Positions 22,801 through 32,972 of a stretch of 64,000 bases of DNA are shown here, in pieces; within the stretch, counting starts at the first letter, position 1; each line of letters begins with the position of its first letter. The stretch is from Ectocarpus siliculosus. Taxonomy: Eukaryota > Sar > Phaeophyceae > Ectocarpales > Ectocarpaceae. Below the pieces are notes generated by a model. The model was not told the origin of the DNA. It saw only the letters and a list, made by a program, of their open reading frames with translations, and made no database searches. Position numbers and translations under genes: made by a program. The DNA is taken from positions 3,650,528 to 3,714,527 of the forward strand of contig FN649727.1 of NCBI GenBank assembly GCA_000310025.1. The letters run 5' to 3'.

Positions 22801-25800
22801 ACCCGTGGGGTGGTGGACGACGTCAAGGAGGTATGGTAGGCCGGCCATGGTAGGGTACGGTTGGGTCGGGAGGGGGGGGGTTCTCATACCCGTCCATCCC
22901 GTAGTCGTCCGGAAGGGGGGGGGGGGTGGGAGGGAGAGATTTGTGTGCTGGCTACTGTGCAGGGTATGCGTATTGTTGGGAACGTGTTGCTGGGCAATCA
23001 GGTTCAATTGACCGCCGTGTGTTGCTGCATCGCGGTGGTAGGGAGAAGACCACTCAGGCTTTCACGCTCCTCGTTTGAAAAGAGTGATGCGACAAGCAGG
23101 GTACCCTAAATAAATGCAAGTTTTTTTGTAAATGTTTGTGCCATGTGTGGGGGGGGGCAACAGGACGCGTTCGAGATGGACCTTCTACAGGAGGCCAACC
23201 TCAAGAGGGGCTACTACGTCGGCCCTCGCTCGGAGGACGAAATGGTGAGAACGTACGTACAGTAGTGCGACATTTTTGTGAGGGGGAAGTAATGGAGAGG
23301 TAGGAGAAAGAGGGAGGTGGGAGACAGAGACGGAGAGGAGTGGTTGTTTGGCGACTTCGACGACATTGGTGGTCGCCATGTAGGAATTCGATTCTCGGGA
23401 CGTTCTCGTGGCCCCTGACGCATTCCTTTTCCGGTATGTTCCGTATCAAGCCTCCCGCTAAGAGTAGCACGTTAGGAGTAGACGTCTGAATGCTGAAGGA
23501 AGAGTAGGGGGCGTCAACTTGCTGCAAAGAGCCTGGTCTGCCAAACAGTGTCACTTGGAGGGTTTGAGCCTGCTTGCTTACTGAGCCTACCACTCCCCCG
23601 CCGACCGTCATCGCCGCTTCTCTGCCCGACCATCGCGCGGCGCTGTTGCCCCCACGCCCTCCCCGCTGATCCAATAACCAAACCGATGTTTCCTTGTGTC
23701 TTGGGTTGACGGGCGAAGGTGGAGTACTGGCGTCAGGTCCACCATCTCGCTCTCCCGTCTTCGAGCTTCGCGTTCGTCAAAGTCCGGATCGGGGGCATGG
23801 TGAGAGCCGGCGGAGCCGAACGTTATTCGCGTTGTTGGTAGCGTGGCCGTCTGGTAACCGCATGACGAGTAGTAAATGATCGCGCTTGTGGGTTGCTTGA
23901 ATTTGTCTGCTGGGCCCTCAAGGCAGCTCCGTGCTGGGTCGGCATCTCGCTTGCTGCATTGACGGTGATAACTGTACTACTTCTGCGGCGGTGCAAAAAA
24001 GCAATGGGTCTCTTCGACAACCAGGCGAGAAAACAAAAACCCTTTTCATACTGACCCTTCCCCCCCCCCCCCCCCCCCCGATGTTTGCCATCGGGGTTGG
24101 GTTTTCGTCGCTTGGCAACGACGTTGGAAAACATGCCCCCCCCGGTGTTTGCCATCGGGATTGGGTTTTCGTCGCTTGGCAGCAATGTTGTAAAACAAGC
24201 CGATCACTTCGTGAGCTCGGCAACCAGGTTACCGCTTTTTTTTTACCTCTGTTTTTCTTTTGGGCGGTAACCATGAATGGTGGTCGAGTAGATTATGTTG
24301 TGCGGGACCGAGAACCCTCACTCCGCGCAAAGGGGATAATCGCACCATGTTGTGTTACAATGGTCAAGCACCCTCGAGGCAGTTACACAGTGCTTATAGC
24401 TGTCTCTGGAAGTGAAAGCACCAGAAAATATCTTAAGTCATACGCAGCTGTCATCCGTACGCAAGGAAGCACAAGATGCCGAACACCCTTACCAGGATGC
24501 AGCTCACCCTTCATGCGACTCGCCGAATACTTCACGGTGCTTCGCGCTTGGTGATGTGAGAGCCTGGTCCGGTGAGAACCCGGCGTGCTCCGTCCCGGCT
24601 TTGTAGGGATGCGAGGTCAATGGTCTAACGACTACGGCATGCACGACTATGAGTACACCCCCCCCCCCCACCCCNNNNNNNNNNNNNNNNNNNNNNNNNN
24701 NNNNNNNNNNNNNNNNNNNNNNNNNNNNNNNNNNNNNNNNNNNNNNNNNNNNNNNNNNNNNNNNNNNNNNNNNNCGCGTGATCTCCTTAATTTTTCCTCT
24801 TCCCGCCATACCCCCGCCTTCCTGGATGCCGACTATTTTAAGGTGTTGACCTACCCGAGCTGGTGCGTTATTCGAGGGCAGAGGGAGATCCCGGAGGCGA
24901 CGAAGGCCATGCGCGGACGCATTCTGGACTCGTTTACGGACGCCCTTGACGGTAAAAACCCATGCCGGTGCCGTAATAACGTCCACTGTTGTGTATCCAT
25001 CGCATCGCTCTCGGCCGGTAGGCAGTACTTCGCTTCCATCCTACGTGTCTCGCTCGAGTGCTTTCAATTATACCAAGGCCGGGGAGGGTCATTCAGCCTT
25101 CCTTTACGTCTTTCTTTCAATAGGTATTTCTCAAGTGGTTCTGTTGGCTTCGACTGCTCCATGGGGCAGCTTCTTGCACTCCGTCGTGTCAGGTTTGACT
25201 AAGACGGTTTTAGTCGCGTTTCTGACCCGTAGAAAAACACTTCCCCATCCACCGTGGAGCTGGTATAACGTAATTGTTATTATTGACATGTTCGTATACG
25301 GCGGTAGCTTTCGACATGGTCTGTTCATACTCGTTTGGAGACTTCTTGATTCTCACCCCTCGCTGGAAGAACCTCCAAGTGCCACATCCTACACTTCCTC
25401 TAAGTACCTGCATTTTCTTTTGGTTGTAGTCCCTGCCAGCAGTCTCCCGTGGTGCGGATTGAAACCTGTGTCTCCATCTCGACAGATTTGTCCAACACCT
25501 CGACAGATTTGTCCAAAACCGCACGAGCACAAACCGTCCGAGAGGGCGCTTCGAAATGTTTTCCCACCCCTCCCACCGTGAAAGCACCAGAAAATAAATG
25601 AAGTCAGTCATTCGCAGCTGTCATCCGTATGCAACGAAGAAAGCACACGATGCCGAATACCCGTAGCAGGATGCAGCGCACCCTCCAAGCGACTCGCCGA
25701 ATACCTCACGGCGCTCTGCGCTTGGTGATGTGAGAGCCTGGTCCGGCGAGAACCCGGCGTGCTCCGTCCCGGCTTCGTACGGGTGCGAAGTGAATGGTCT

Positions 25801-27921
25801 AACGACAACAAGAGTACACCCCCCCCCCCCCTCCCACCACCCACCCAACCACCCACCCGCACCAATGGGAACCAGCTTTGTTTCCCCGCCGGCTTGGGGG
25901 GCCTCGTTCTTTTTCGCCCGTCTCTCTGCAGGCATGCAGGGCGTGCACGTGATGCAGACGACCTTCACTTGGCAGGTGCAGGGCGAAGGAGGGGGTCGGA
26001 CGTTCGGCGACGCCCCGGCCTTCGCCACCGCGAACGGCACGGCGGTGGCCGTCCAGAAGACCGGCGCCGCGGCCCCCGCCGTTACTCCCGGTCCCGCGTC
26101 GGGCGACGGGGACGGCCCAGCAGCAGCAGCAGCACGCGGCTACAGCGACGACGGCTCCGTGGGAGGCGGCTCCGGAAAGGCGACGCAGGCGGCGGCTGGG
26201 CTTCGCACGCCCGGACCCTCGGCAGCAGGGGTGGGCGGCGGGGCGGCGGACAGCAGTGGTCTTGACGACGATCAGAGGCGGGGATCCGCGCCGGTGGTGG
26301 TTACCCCGCCCGCGGATCCCAACGCGTCGACCCCGCCCCCTCCCTTGCTGGTGTGCCGCCTGGGGGAACAACAGCAGCAGAGCCCGGAGAGCAGGGCCGC
26401 GGCGGCGGCGGCGCAGGCCTCGGTCGCCGCTGTGCGGAAGAGCGTGGTTCGGCGAAGAGGAGCGGTCGTGCCGAAGAGAGTCCCTTCGCTGCCAACGGCG
26501 ACGGCGGCGGCGGCGGCGGCTGGTGCTGCCGGTGGAGCTGGTGCTGCTGGCGAGTCATCGTCGGCCCCACGCCTGTGCTCGGCTCCTTTCGTCATCAAGA
26601 GGAAGACAGCCTCCCCGTCCTCCGCCGTCGCGGCAGGTAAGGTTAGCGGCAACAAGAGCGGGCCGCTAGACCTGAGCGGGGGCGACCAAGCCGCGGCGAT
26701 GGCGCGGCAAACCGGAGGTAGAGATAGTGTCGACCTCGGCACCCCTCGGGCGGATGGCAGCGGCGACCGCAGCGAAACGGCCGCTCCTACACCGGCAGCT
26801 GCCGGGGTAGTGACGCCGGCGGCGGGAGCGGGGGAAGCGCCGCCGCCGCCGCCGCCGGCCTCCTCCGAGGGGGCAGGGCTGAAGAAGAAACGCAAGGACA
26901 AGTCGTCGCGCCGGGAGGGAGGGGCGGCGTCCGTTGACAAGGAACGGCGGAAGAAGAGCAAGAAGGGGACCGGGGTGTCGGCGGCGGCGGCGGCGGCGCG
27001 TGCGGCGGTCGGGGCCGGAGCAGGAGTCGGGGCTGGGGAGGAGTTGAGGCGCGCGTCTCCGGTGGGGCATACGCCTGCTGCCGCGCCTCCGATGGTCGTC
27101 ACCTTTGCGGCGGCCGGTAGCCTAGGGATGGGGTTGGAAGCAGACACCACGGAGGAGGGCACCATGCGCCTGGCCGGCAAGGCGCCGACGAGCGCGGCCG
27201 CTGCGGTTCCGAACGGCTGGCGACTAACGGCGGTGGGCGGCAAGAGCGTGCGGCGTCTGGGAGGTGGGTGGGCTGACGGTAACGAGATCGTGGTACCATG
27301 CTAGCGCCGCGAAGAGTCGCGGAGCCTTCGATTAGTGTATGGATCGTTGACTAGAGTCACTACCCTTTTCGGCGAGTTGCTTGAGGTGGGCGCACTTGCG
27401 CGCAGGCACACCTTAACTCCCCTTGCTGACAGTCAGTCTTGTTGACCAACCACTGATGCACTTTTTAGAAAGCATTTGGTCTGAAATACCGCCCCTTTCT
27501 CCCGCCCCACGATCGCCGACCTGTTTCAGACGAGAAGATCGCGGCCCTCCTCATGATCCGCCCCGTGGAGGTTACCTTCGAACAAGTTCCAAGGGCCGAG
27601 ATTGAGGCCAAAGCCACGCCCCCGCCCCCCGCCCCCGCCCCCGCGGCTCCCCGAAAGCGCGCCGCTCCGGCCAAATCGAAGGCGGCGGCGGCGGCGGCGA
27701 CGGCGGGGGCAAAGCCGAAGGCGGGGACCAAGGCAAAGGCGCCCGCTGGCCGGAGCAAGGGCAAGAAGGCAAGCAAGGTCACCACCGTTCGGAAGGCTTT
27801 CAAGATTCAGGCACGAGCCCCACCCCAGCAGGAGGGGCGGGGAGGAGAGACCGGCGGCGGAGGTGGGGGACACGCCGTTCCCATGGCCGTGCAGGCAAGC
27901 TCCACCTCGGCCGCGATCTAG
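16861..27921 (+). CDS. 1,714-residue protein with triplicated basic SH3/Tudor-like unit
   Basis: Ten exons whose phases all agree: 16861-18914, 19118-19622, 19827-19988, 20587-20786, 21179-21361, 22695-22830, 23164-23244, 24843-24951, 25932-27263, 27539-27921. Three ~55-residue units begin near residues 110, 268 and 426. The core runs from VGD/VGE-VLV through ATVVEVDP and SRFKVAFKDKRKKGGWRDK to SELS; it looks like a small beta barrel of the Tudor/agenet kind. The 157-residue spacing includes a similar linker, so whole blocks were duplicated. Lys/Arg-rich, Ala/Gly-rich disorder follows, then a well-behaved core from exons 3-8 (YSAEQLANVLTAEGFLCYRD; GVWELWMTVEPVVHRFSP), which I do not recognise. 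The tail is again Ala-rich with nuclear-localisation-like clusters (KKKRKDK, RRKKSKK). A nuclear or chromatin role is only an inference. The start is the ATG before MRPPPKRAGG; 16507 is an in-frame alternative. The exon 9 donor could also be near 27278. Confidence 0.8.
19664..19699 (+). repeat. Fragment of poly-G-headed repeat, copy E
   Basis: A short match around TTTTGCATGCCTTAGCTGTT AGACCATTGACC, preceded by a G-rich stretch, in intron 2 of the triplicated-unit gene. Confidence 0.55.
24284..24674 (-). repeat. Poly-G-headed dispersed repeat, copy C, running into an assembly gap
   Basis: A near full-length copy in intron 7 of the triplicated-unit gene. Its homopolymer end (C-rich on the plus strand, 24658-24674) runs straight into the gap at 24675-24774. 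Copy D lies 0.9 kb downstream in the same orientation. Confidence 0.85.
24675..24774. other. 100-bp assembly gap
   Basis: The gap lies in intron 7 of the triplicated-unit gene, between a C-rich homopolymer and the pyrimidine-rich stretch before exon 8. A round 100 N suggests an unknown true length. Confidence 0.95.
25579..25831 (-). repeat. Poly-G-headed dispersed repeat, copy D (one end missing)
   Basis: It starts at GTGAAAGCACCAGAAAATAA and lacks the roughly 130 bp present at that end of copies B and C. It ends in the usual C run at 25819-25831. It lies in intron 8 of the triplicated-unit gene. Confidence 0.82.
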
Positions 27922-30900
27922 CTCTCTCAATTCATGCCGACAAGCATTCCGTGTGCCGTGGGGCACGGACAAGGATGGCGGGAGGGGGGGGGGGGGGAGT
28001 TAGATGCCGTCGGTACTTTTGTGTATGTCTGTTGCAGTGTCCTCGCGGGAAAGCCCAGCGGTGGCGGTGATGACGATCTGGGGTGACGGGACATTTTTTT
28101 GTCGCTGGTCGGAAGGCTTCAGGGGGGGGGGTGCTGCCAGACCCTGTCCTTGTGCGATCACATTTTGAATGTCATGGAACGATAGACGGCGCGTTCCCCT
28201 TCCGCTTGGTTGGATAGATTGAGCCAGGCTGTTTTCAGTGAATGGTTGAAGGTTCAAATGGACCGGGAGGTGGGGGAGGGAGGAAGATAGAGGAGGTGTG
28301 TAGCGTACATGACGGAAGCCCCCCCATGAGTGAAAAGTCCACGGGTGGGTGGGGACGATCTGTGATGCCAGCGAGTGCGTTGGGGAGGAGAGAAGTGGTG
28401 TGCTTCGATTCAAGTACAGGCGGCGCGTGAACCTCGATGCTAGGCGTCGTCCCCCCCTCGCCCTGGCCCCGCCCCTCCCTCTTGTAGATGATGTGTAATA
28501 ATAGAGTGGACGCTGACCAGTTTGGAGTGGTTCGGCAACTGTTATAGAAAAAGAGTATCGGGCGGGTGGCGGCGGCAAAAAAAAGATTCTCGACTGCTAG
28601 ATGCTGGAGTTGTTGCAGGGTGTTGAGAAGGCATTGTGCCCCATTATCATGGTTTTTTTTTTCTCGTTTTGGTGTTCTTTTTTCTACACGACGAGTGAGT
28701 GTGACCAATCAGTGTTGATTGACGCTGCTGGTTTGTCAACACGCACGCGATGGGAAAGGGCGATATGAAAACCGAAGATATTCTGAGTGCGCGGTCGGCC
28801 GCGACTGGGGTTGATTAGAAATTGTGTGTTTTCATGCTTCTCTGGGCTGACTTTTGGGCGTGGAGCCTCTCAAGTGGGGTGGCTGCTAGCTCGGACCGGA
28901 CGGTGGGCCTAGCAGCACTAGATAGAGAGATTACGCACGGCCGCTTTTGTCAAGGGCGTCCAGATGAGCTTTGGAAGACATTTTCCGTGGGTGCATCGTG
29001 AGTGATTGCGTTGCTGGCGTTACCGTTGTCAGGTGTCCTTGTTATTATTGTGTCCAGCGTGAACAATCATGTATAGACTACGCCACCGAAAACAAATAAA
29101 TACGTTTTGAATGGGGTGTCGTGTTTTGAGTGTACTGGTTTCGCTTTGTCTAGTGGGGCAGTCCAATATTGGGATGTAGGTTGTCAATCAGTAGGTTTGC
29201 GGGGGTGGGAGGGTTATGGAGGGGCTCTTGTTGCTTGCTCCGGTGTCGAGACAATTCATTGCATGTCCTTGCCTCAATTGTACAGTAGTGAGTTTTCGCG
29301 GGTATAGTAGATTCCGTCGGAACAATTTTCTCTGCGTATCCTCGAAAATCGACCGTATCACCGTGCGTGCCAGTCTTTGTCTTGATACGGTCTTGAAAGA
29401 GCCTTTGCAGCCTTTGAAGAAAGCACGGTGCCGACAGTGCAGAAAATTCCAGAGTGATTGTTGTGTTGTGTTGTGTTGTGTTGTGTGTTCGTCCGCCATG
29501 TATTCTGGGGGCCAGTTTACACCTTGCTGTCGGTGTATGTTTTACGCAACAACCGTGAGTGAAAAAAAAAGGTTTTGCCTATACGCACTGTATCATAAAA
29601 GAAGAGAGGTTGGTTTTTCAGGGCTCGGAAAGAAATTGGAGGTTAGTTTACATAGCACAGCAATCTAGTTTGAAGGTGAACTCTTGGTAGAGTCTACCAG
29701 TAGTTGTTTCCGCTGGCTGGGTGTGACGCAATGTATCAGATACGTTTGATGGGAAGGGGGCGTCTTGGCATCATGCACTATTTTTGTTTGCCTAGCACGC
29801 GGCGGAGCGGTGCCATGCCTTCCTTGCCTACTACTACTAGAAACGAGGTAGAAGAGCCTGCAGTCTACACACATGATATCATCAGCACCCGCACAATATG
29901 CGATCGGCGCTTACATGGCTTTAGTGAACACGTTTTTTTTTACCCACGAAGAAGGGAGTTTCGAGGGATGCGACATTATTATATGCGTTTGACGGAAGGA
30001 TACGGGTGGTGTACACTTTAGAGATGGTTATCAGATGCGCACTCACAACTGTAATTTTACCTTCGTGTATTGGCCGGGCCCCCGGAGTTCGGACTGGAGG
30101 TGATCCTATGAGAAGACGAGAAGACGGTTGGTTGTAGAGGGCATTGGTTTAGAGTGTCGGCAGGTACGTGTGCCCGGTGGGTCGTCGTGGCTTTCGTGCT
30201 TCACAAGTCATCAGCTTCATTGCGTACGATGCGAGCTTCGTACGACCGCAAGAAACGAGGATGGGGTGAGGAAAGGGGAGCGCGGACCCCGTCAACACCC
30301 ACGTTTCACCCATTCAGGAAGCTTGCGCTTGTTGTGCTTCTGGGTGGCGTAAACCAGCGTCTATGCACCACCAGCAGTTGGGATGACCTCGAGAGGGGGT
30401 AGGAGGTGAGAGAGAGAAAGAGGGGGGGGGGACCGGGCAATGACAAGTTGATCGGGTGACATTTTCGCGCACCTGAAGAAAACAAGGGGACGTGGGTTGA
30501 TGGGCCAACAACCGGTCGAAACGAGGAGAAAAGTATCTACACGTCTAATTTTTTCCGCGCACCGTCAACGCCGTCGTACGAGATGATCCTACTCTTTCAT
30601 ATTTTTAGAGCGCGACAAGGACACTCAGTTAACTATCTCTTTGCCGCCATCTGTCATCGGAACACGCGTAGAAGCAAAGCCTAATTATTGTTTGCTTTCG
30701 TTGTGTTCGAAGCAACCAAGTGGAAACCCCGAGCCGGTATCCGGGCCGGGTGCGTGTGCCGCCTCTCCGGCCACAGCAAACACGGACGGTGCCCGCCTTC
30801 CATCCATCCTCAAGCTTGGTAAAGTCCTACAGTAGTAGTAGTCTTCCCGCACACACGCACTCGACGTTGTGGGAGGTATATATACAAGACAAGAGCACTC

Positions 30901-31411
30901 GTACACGCAGCGATAAAGCTTCTTGTTCGCGTCATTTGTTGCTGAGCACGACCCCCGCCATAGGCGCCGGGGAGAAACCAACAAAGAGTCACAGGTTGCC
31001 AACATATCACGAGGCTGCTCGGACGGATGAGAAGCTGTGGCTACGTCGGGGGGCGGTGAGAGCGTATATTCCCGTCCGAAGAAGCTCTTCCAGAACCAAA
31101 TACTTCCAAGTACCAGACACCGATGCTTCACACCAACAACCGGCAAGAATATAATCTCTCCGCCCGGCATCATCTCCGCCCGGCAACCGCTCGCTACCAT
31201 AGTCGCAACGCACCTTTACCCCGGCACCCACCAAAACCACGTCCCTTTTCTCCGCCCGCAAGCTGATATCGCTCCCTCGTCCAACCTGTTCCCTCCCTAC
31301 GCATTAGCTCCAACGCATGGCCATGCGTGCTGCCCACTCGAAAGCGGCACAGCCTTGTCAACCCCGCAGAGATACAAAAACATATATTGTCCTATCTATC
31401 GGCCAATTTCA
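27922..31411. other. Convergent intergenic stretch, no gene seen
   Basis: This 3.5 kb lies between the 3' ends of two convergent genes. Open frames on both strands are short, without recognisable content, and of lower GC than the neighbouring exons. Long 3' untranslated regions probably take up part of it. There is a (TGTGT)n tract near 29461-29487. Confidence 0.45.
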
Positions 31412-32497
31412 TCACTTCCCCTTAGACTTCGAGCGGTTTGATCGTGGCTTGACCTTTGGTCTAGTCGCCGGCTCTTCCCGCTTGCTGCTGCCGCCACCGC
31501 CGCGGCCTCTAGACTTCCCGCCGGCAGCCTTGTTCTCCGTCCTCCATTCCACTTCTTCCTCCGCCGCCGCCGCCGCAGCAGCAGCAGCATCGGCATCGCC
31601 CCCTGCTGCTGCTTCTGCGGCCGTCGCCCCCTCTCCCATGGCGGTATCCCCGGAACCAGAAGCAGCAGGCCCCTTCCCCTTGCCCTCCGCGGGGAGGCTG
31701 ACGTCGCTGCTCTGTTCTCGTGGCTCCTCCTTGGCCGCGGGCAACGCGACGGCGCCTGCGGCCGCGCCCCTGCCACCCCCTTGCCTCTTTGAGCCGCCGG
31801 CAGAGGCCTTCGTGTCGCCACCGTCGACCGCGGGGGCAGCGGCAGCCGCGTCTCTTCTTGATCTGGCCGTCCCCCTCCTCCCTTCCGAGCCACCCTCACT
31901 TCGTCCTTCCTCTACTGCTGCTGTCCCTTTCGACTCCTCGACACCACCAACACCACCACCACCACTAACACCCGCGGCGGAGCCTCCGCCAGCCACGTCA
32001 TCCCCCTCGTGCTCTTGCTTGACCGCCGTTTCCTTCACGGCGCTGGCCGCCTTCGCCGGCCTCTTCTTCGGCTTGAAGTGGCGCTTCGGGGCAGGAGCAC
32101 GCGCCGCTGCTCCTGCTACTACTGCTGCTCCCACGGCTGCAGGCCCGGCCTTCGCCTTCCCCTTGGCGGCGGCCGCAGCACCAGCCTCTTCGATGACGCT
32201 GGGCTTCTCTTCCTTGGGCTCCGCCCCTCTCGCCGGCGCAACCGTCTCCTCCTCCTCCTCCTCCGTTATCTCTTCCTTGGCGGCGACCTCGCCCCGCCTC
32301 AGGACGCCGAACGACGGCACGGCGCGCGACATAGGCGCTCGGGCGGCTGATGCCGACGCCGCCGACGCGGCGCGCGCCGCGGCTTCCAAGACCTTGACGA
32401 AGGTGCCGAACGTTGGGCACGACGGCGGGGCGAGGATGTCGTCGCCCAACCGTTCCTGTTGTGCACACACGGCGACGGGGAGGACGACAGGTTCCAT
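31412..32497 (-). CDS. Ala/Lys/Glu-rich disordered protein or C-terminal exon of RPC5
   Basis: A 361-codon frame with strongly GC-biased third positions, reading MEPVVLPVAVCAQQERLGDD at its start. It then has acidic (EEEEEET), basic (KRHFKPKKRPAK) and Gly/Ala-rich tracts and ends in KPRSNRSKSKGK. There is no domain I recognise. The ATG has a purine at -3 and G at +4, so it could be a separate single-exon gene. Alternatively it is the last exon of the RPC5 gene upstream on the same strand: an acceptor at about 32518 (GCTGAG|TT) would extend the frame by eight codons, and a donor that leaves one base (around 32978 or 33026) would fit in phase. Human RPC5 also has an acidic linker after its first winged helix, which makes the fusion plausible. 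The plus-strand frame over the same stretch is a shadow. Confidence 0.6.
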   Translation of the reverse strand: MEPVVLPVAVCAQQERLGDDILAPPSCPTFGTFVKVLEAAARAASAASASAARAPMSRAVPSFGVLRRGEVAAKEEITEEEEEETVAPARGAEPKEEKPSVIEEAGAAAAAKGKAKAGPAAVGAAVVAGAAARAPAPKRHFKPKKRPAKAASAVKETAVKQEHEGDDVAGGGSAAGVSGGGGVGGVEESKGTAAVEEGRSEGGSEGRRGTARSRRDAAAAAPAVDGGDTKASAGGSKRQGGGRGAAAGAVALPAAKEEPREQSSDVSLPAEGKGKGPAASGSGDTAMGEGATAAEAAAGGDADAAAAAAAAAEEEVEWRTENKAAGGKSRGRGGGGSSKREEPATRPKVKPRSNRSKSKGK

Positions 32498-32972
32498 GAC
32501 ATCAAGATAACCATCAACTCAGCTGCTGTAGCAGCAGCAGCAGCAGTAGCGGTAGTGGCACAGAAGAACCAAGTACGCCAGCAGCAAGAACATGCGTAGA
32601 CTGTTGGTCCTGATACAAAGTACGCCGCGAGTAAATAGCGTGCGCACGCAAGCCATGGTTGCCTACCAAAAGAGCCGAGACGGGGGTGCAATGTAGTCTA
32701 GAGATGGGTGCAACGGATGTGCTGGACCGAATCGACAGCCTTGGAGGCTGGGGCTCACGTGTTGCTGTGTAACCTACGGCGCGGCTAAGCTCCTGACGGC
32801 CACCCCCAGATGAACGTGGGTAGGCACACGTGGCGAGGATAGGTTTGGGCATCGTTCGCCATTTCTCTCATTGTGTGAGAGAAAGAGAGCAGGGGGGGTA
32901 GGGACCCCGTGAAATCCATCAAAAATGATAAAAAAACATTCATCATGACACCAAAATGATGGTCGGCTTTAA

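Noticed and set aside
26272-27243. Minus-strand 323-codon frame opposite exon 9 of the large gene
   Set aside because: It is a shadow of GC-rich Ala/Gly codons; the plus frame joins exons on both sides in phase.
29216-29668. Plus-strand 150-codon Cys-rich frame
   Set aside because: Low GC third positions, no splice partner, and it crosses a TGTGT simple repeat.
31317-32510. Plus-strand 397-codon open frame rich in Ala, Pro and Ser
   Set aside because: It is the complement of the Lys/Glu/Ala-rich minus-strand frame, which has the codon bias of the other real exons and nuclear-type basic ends.
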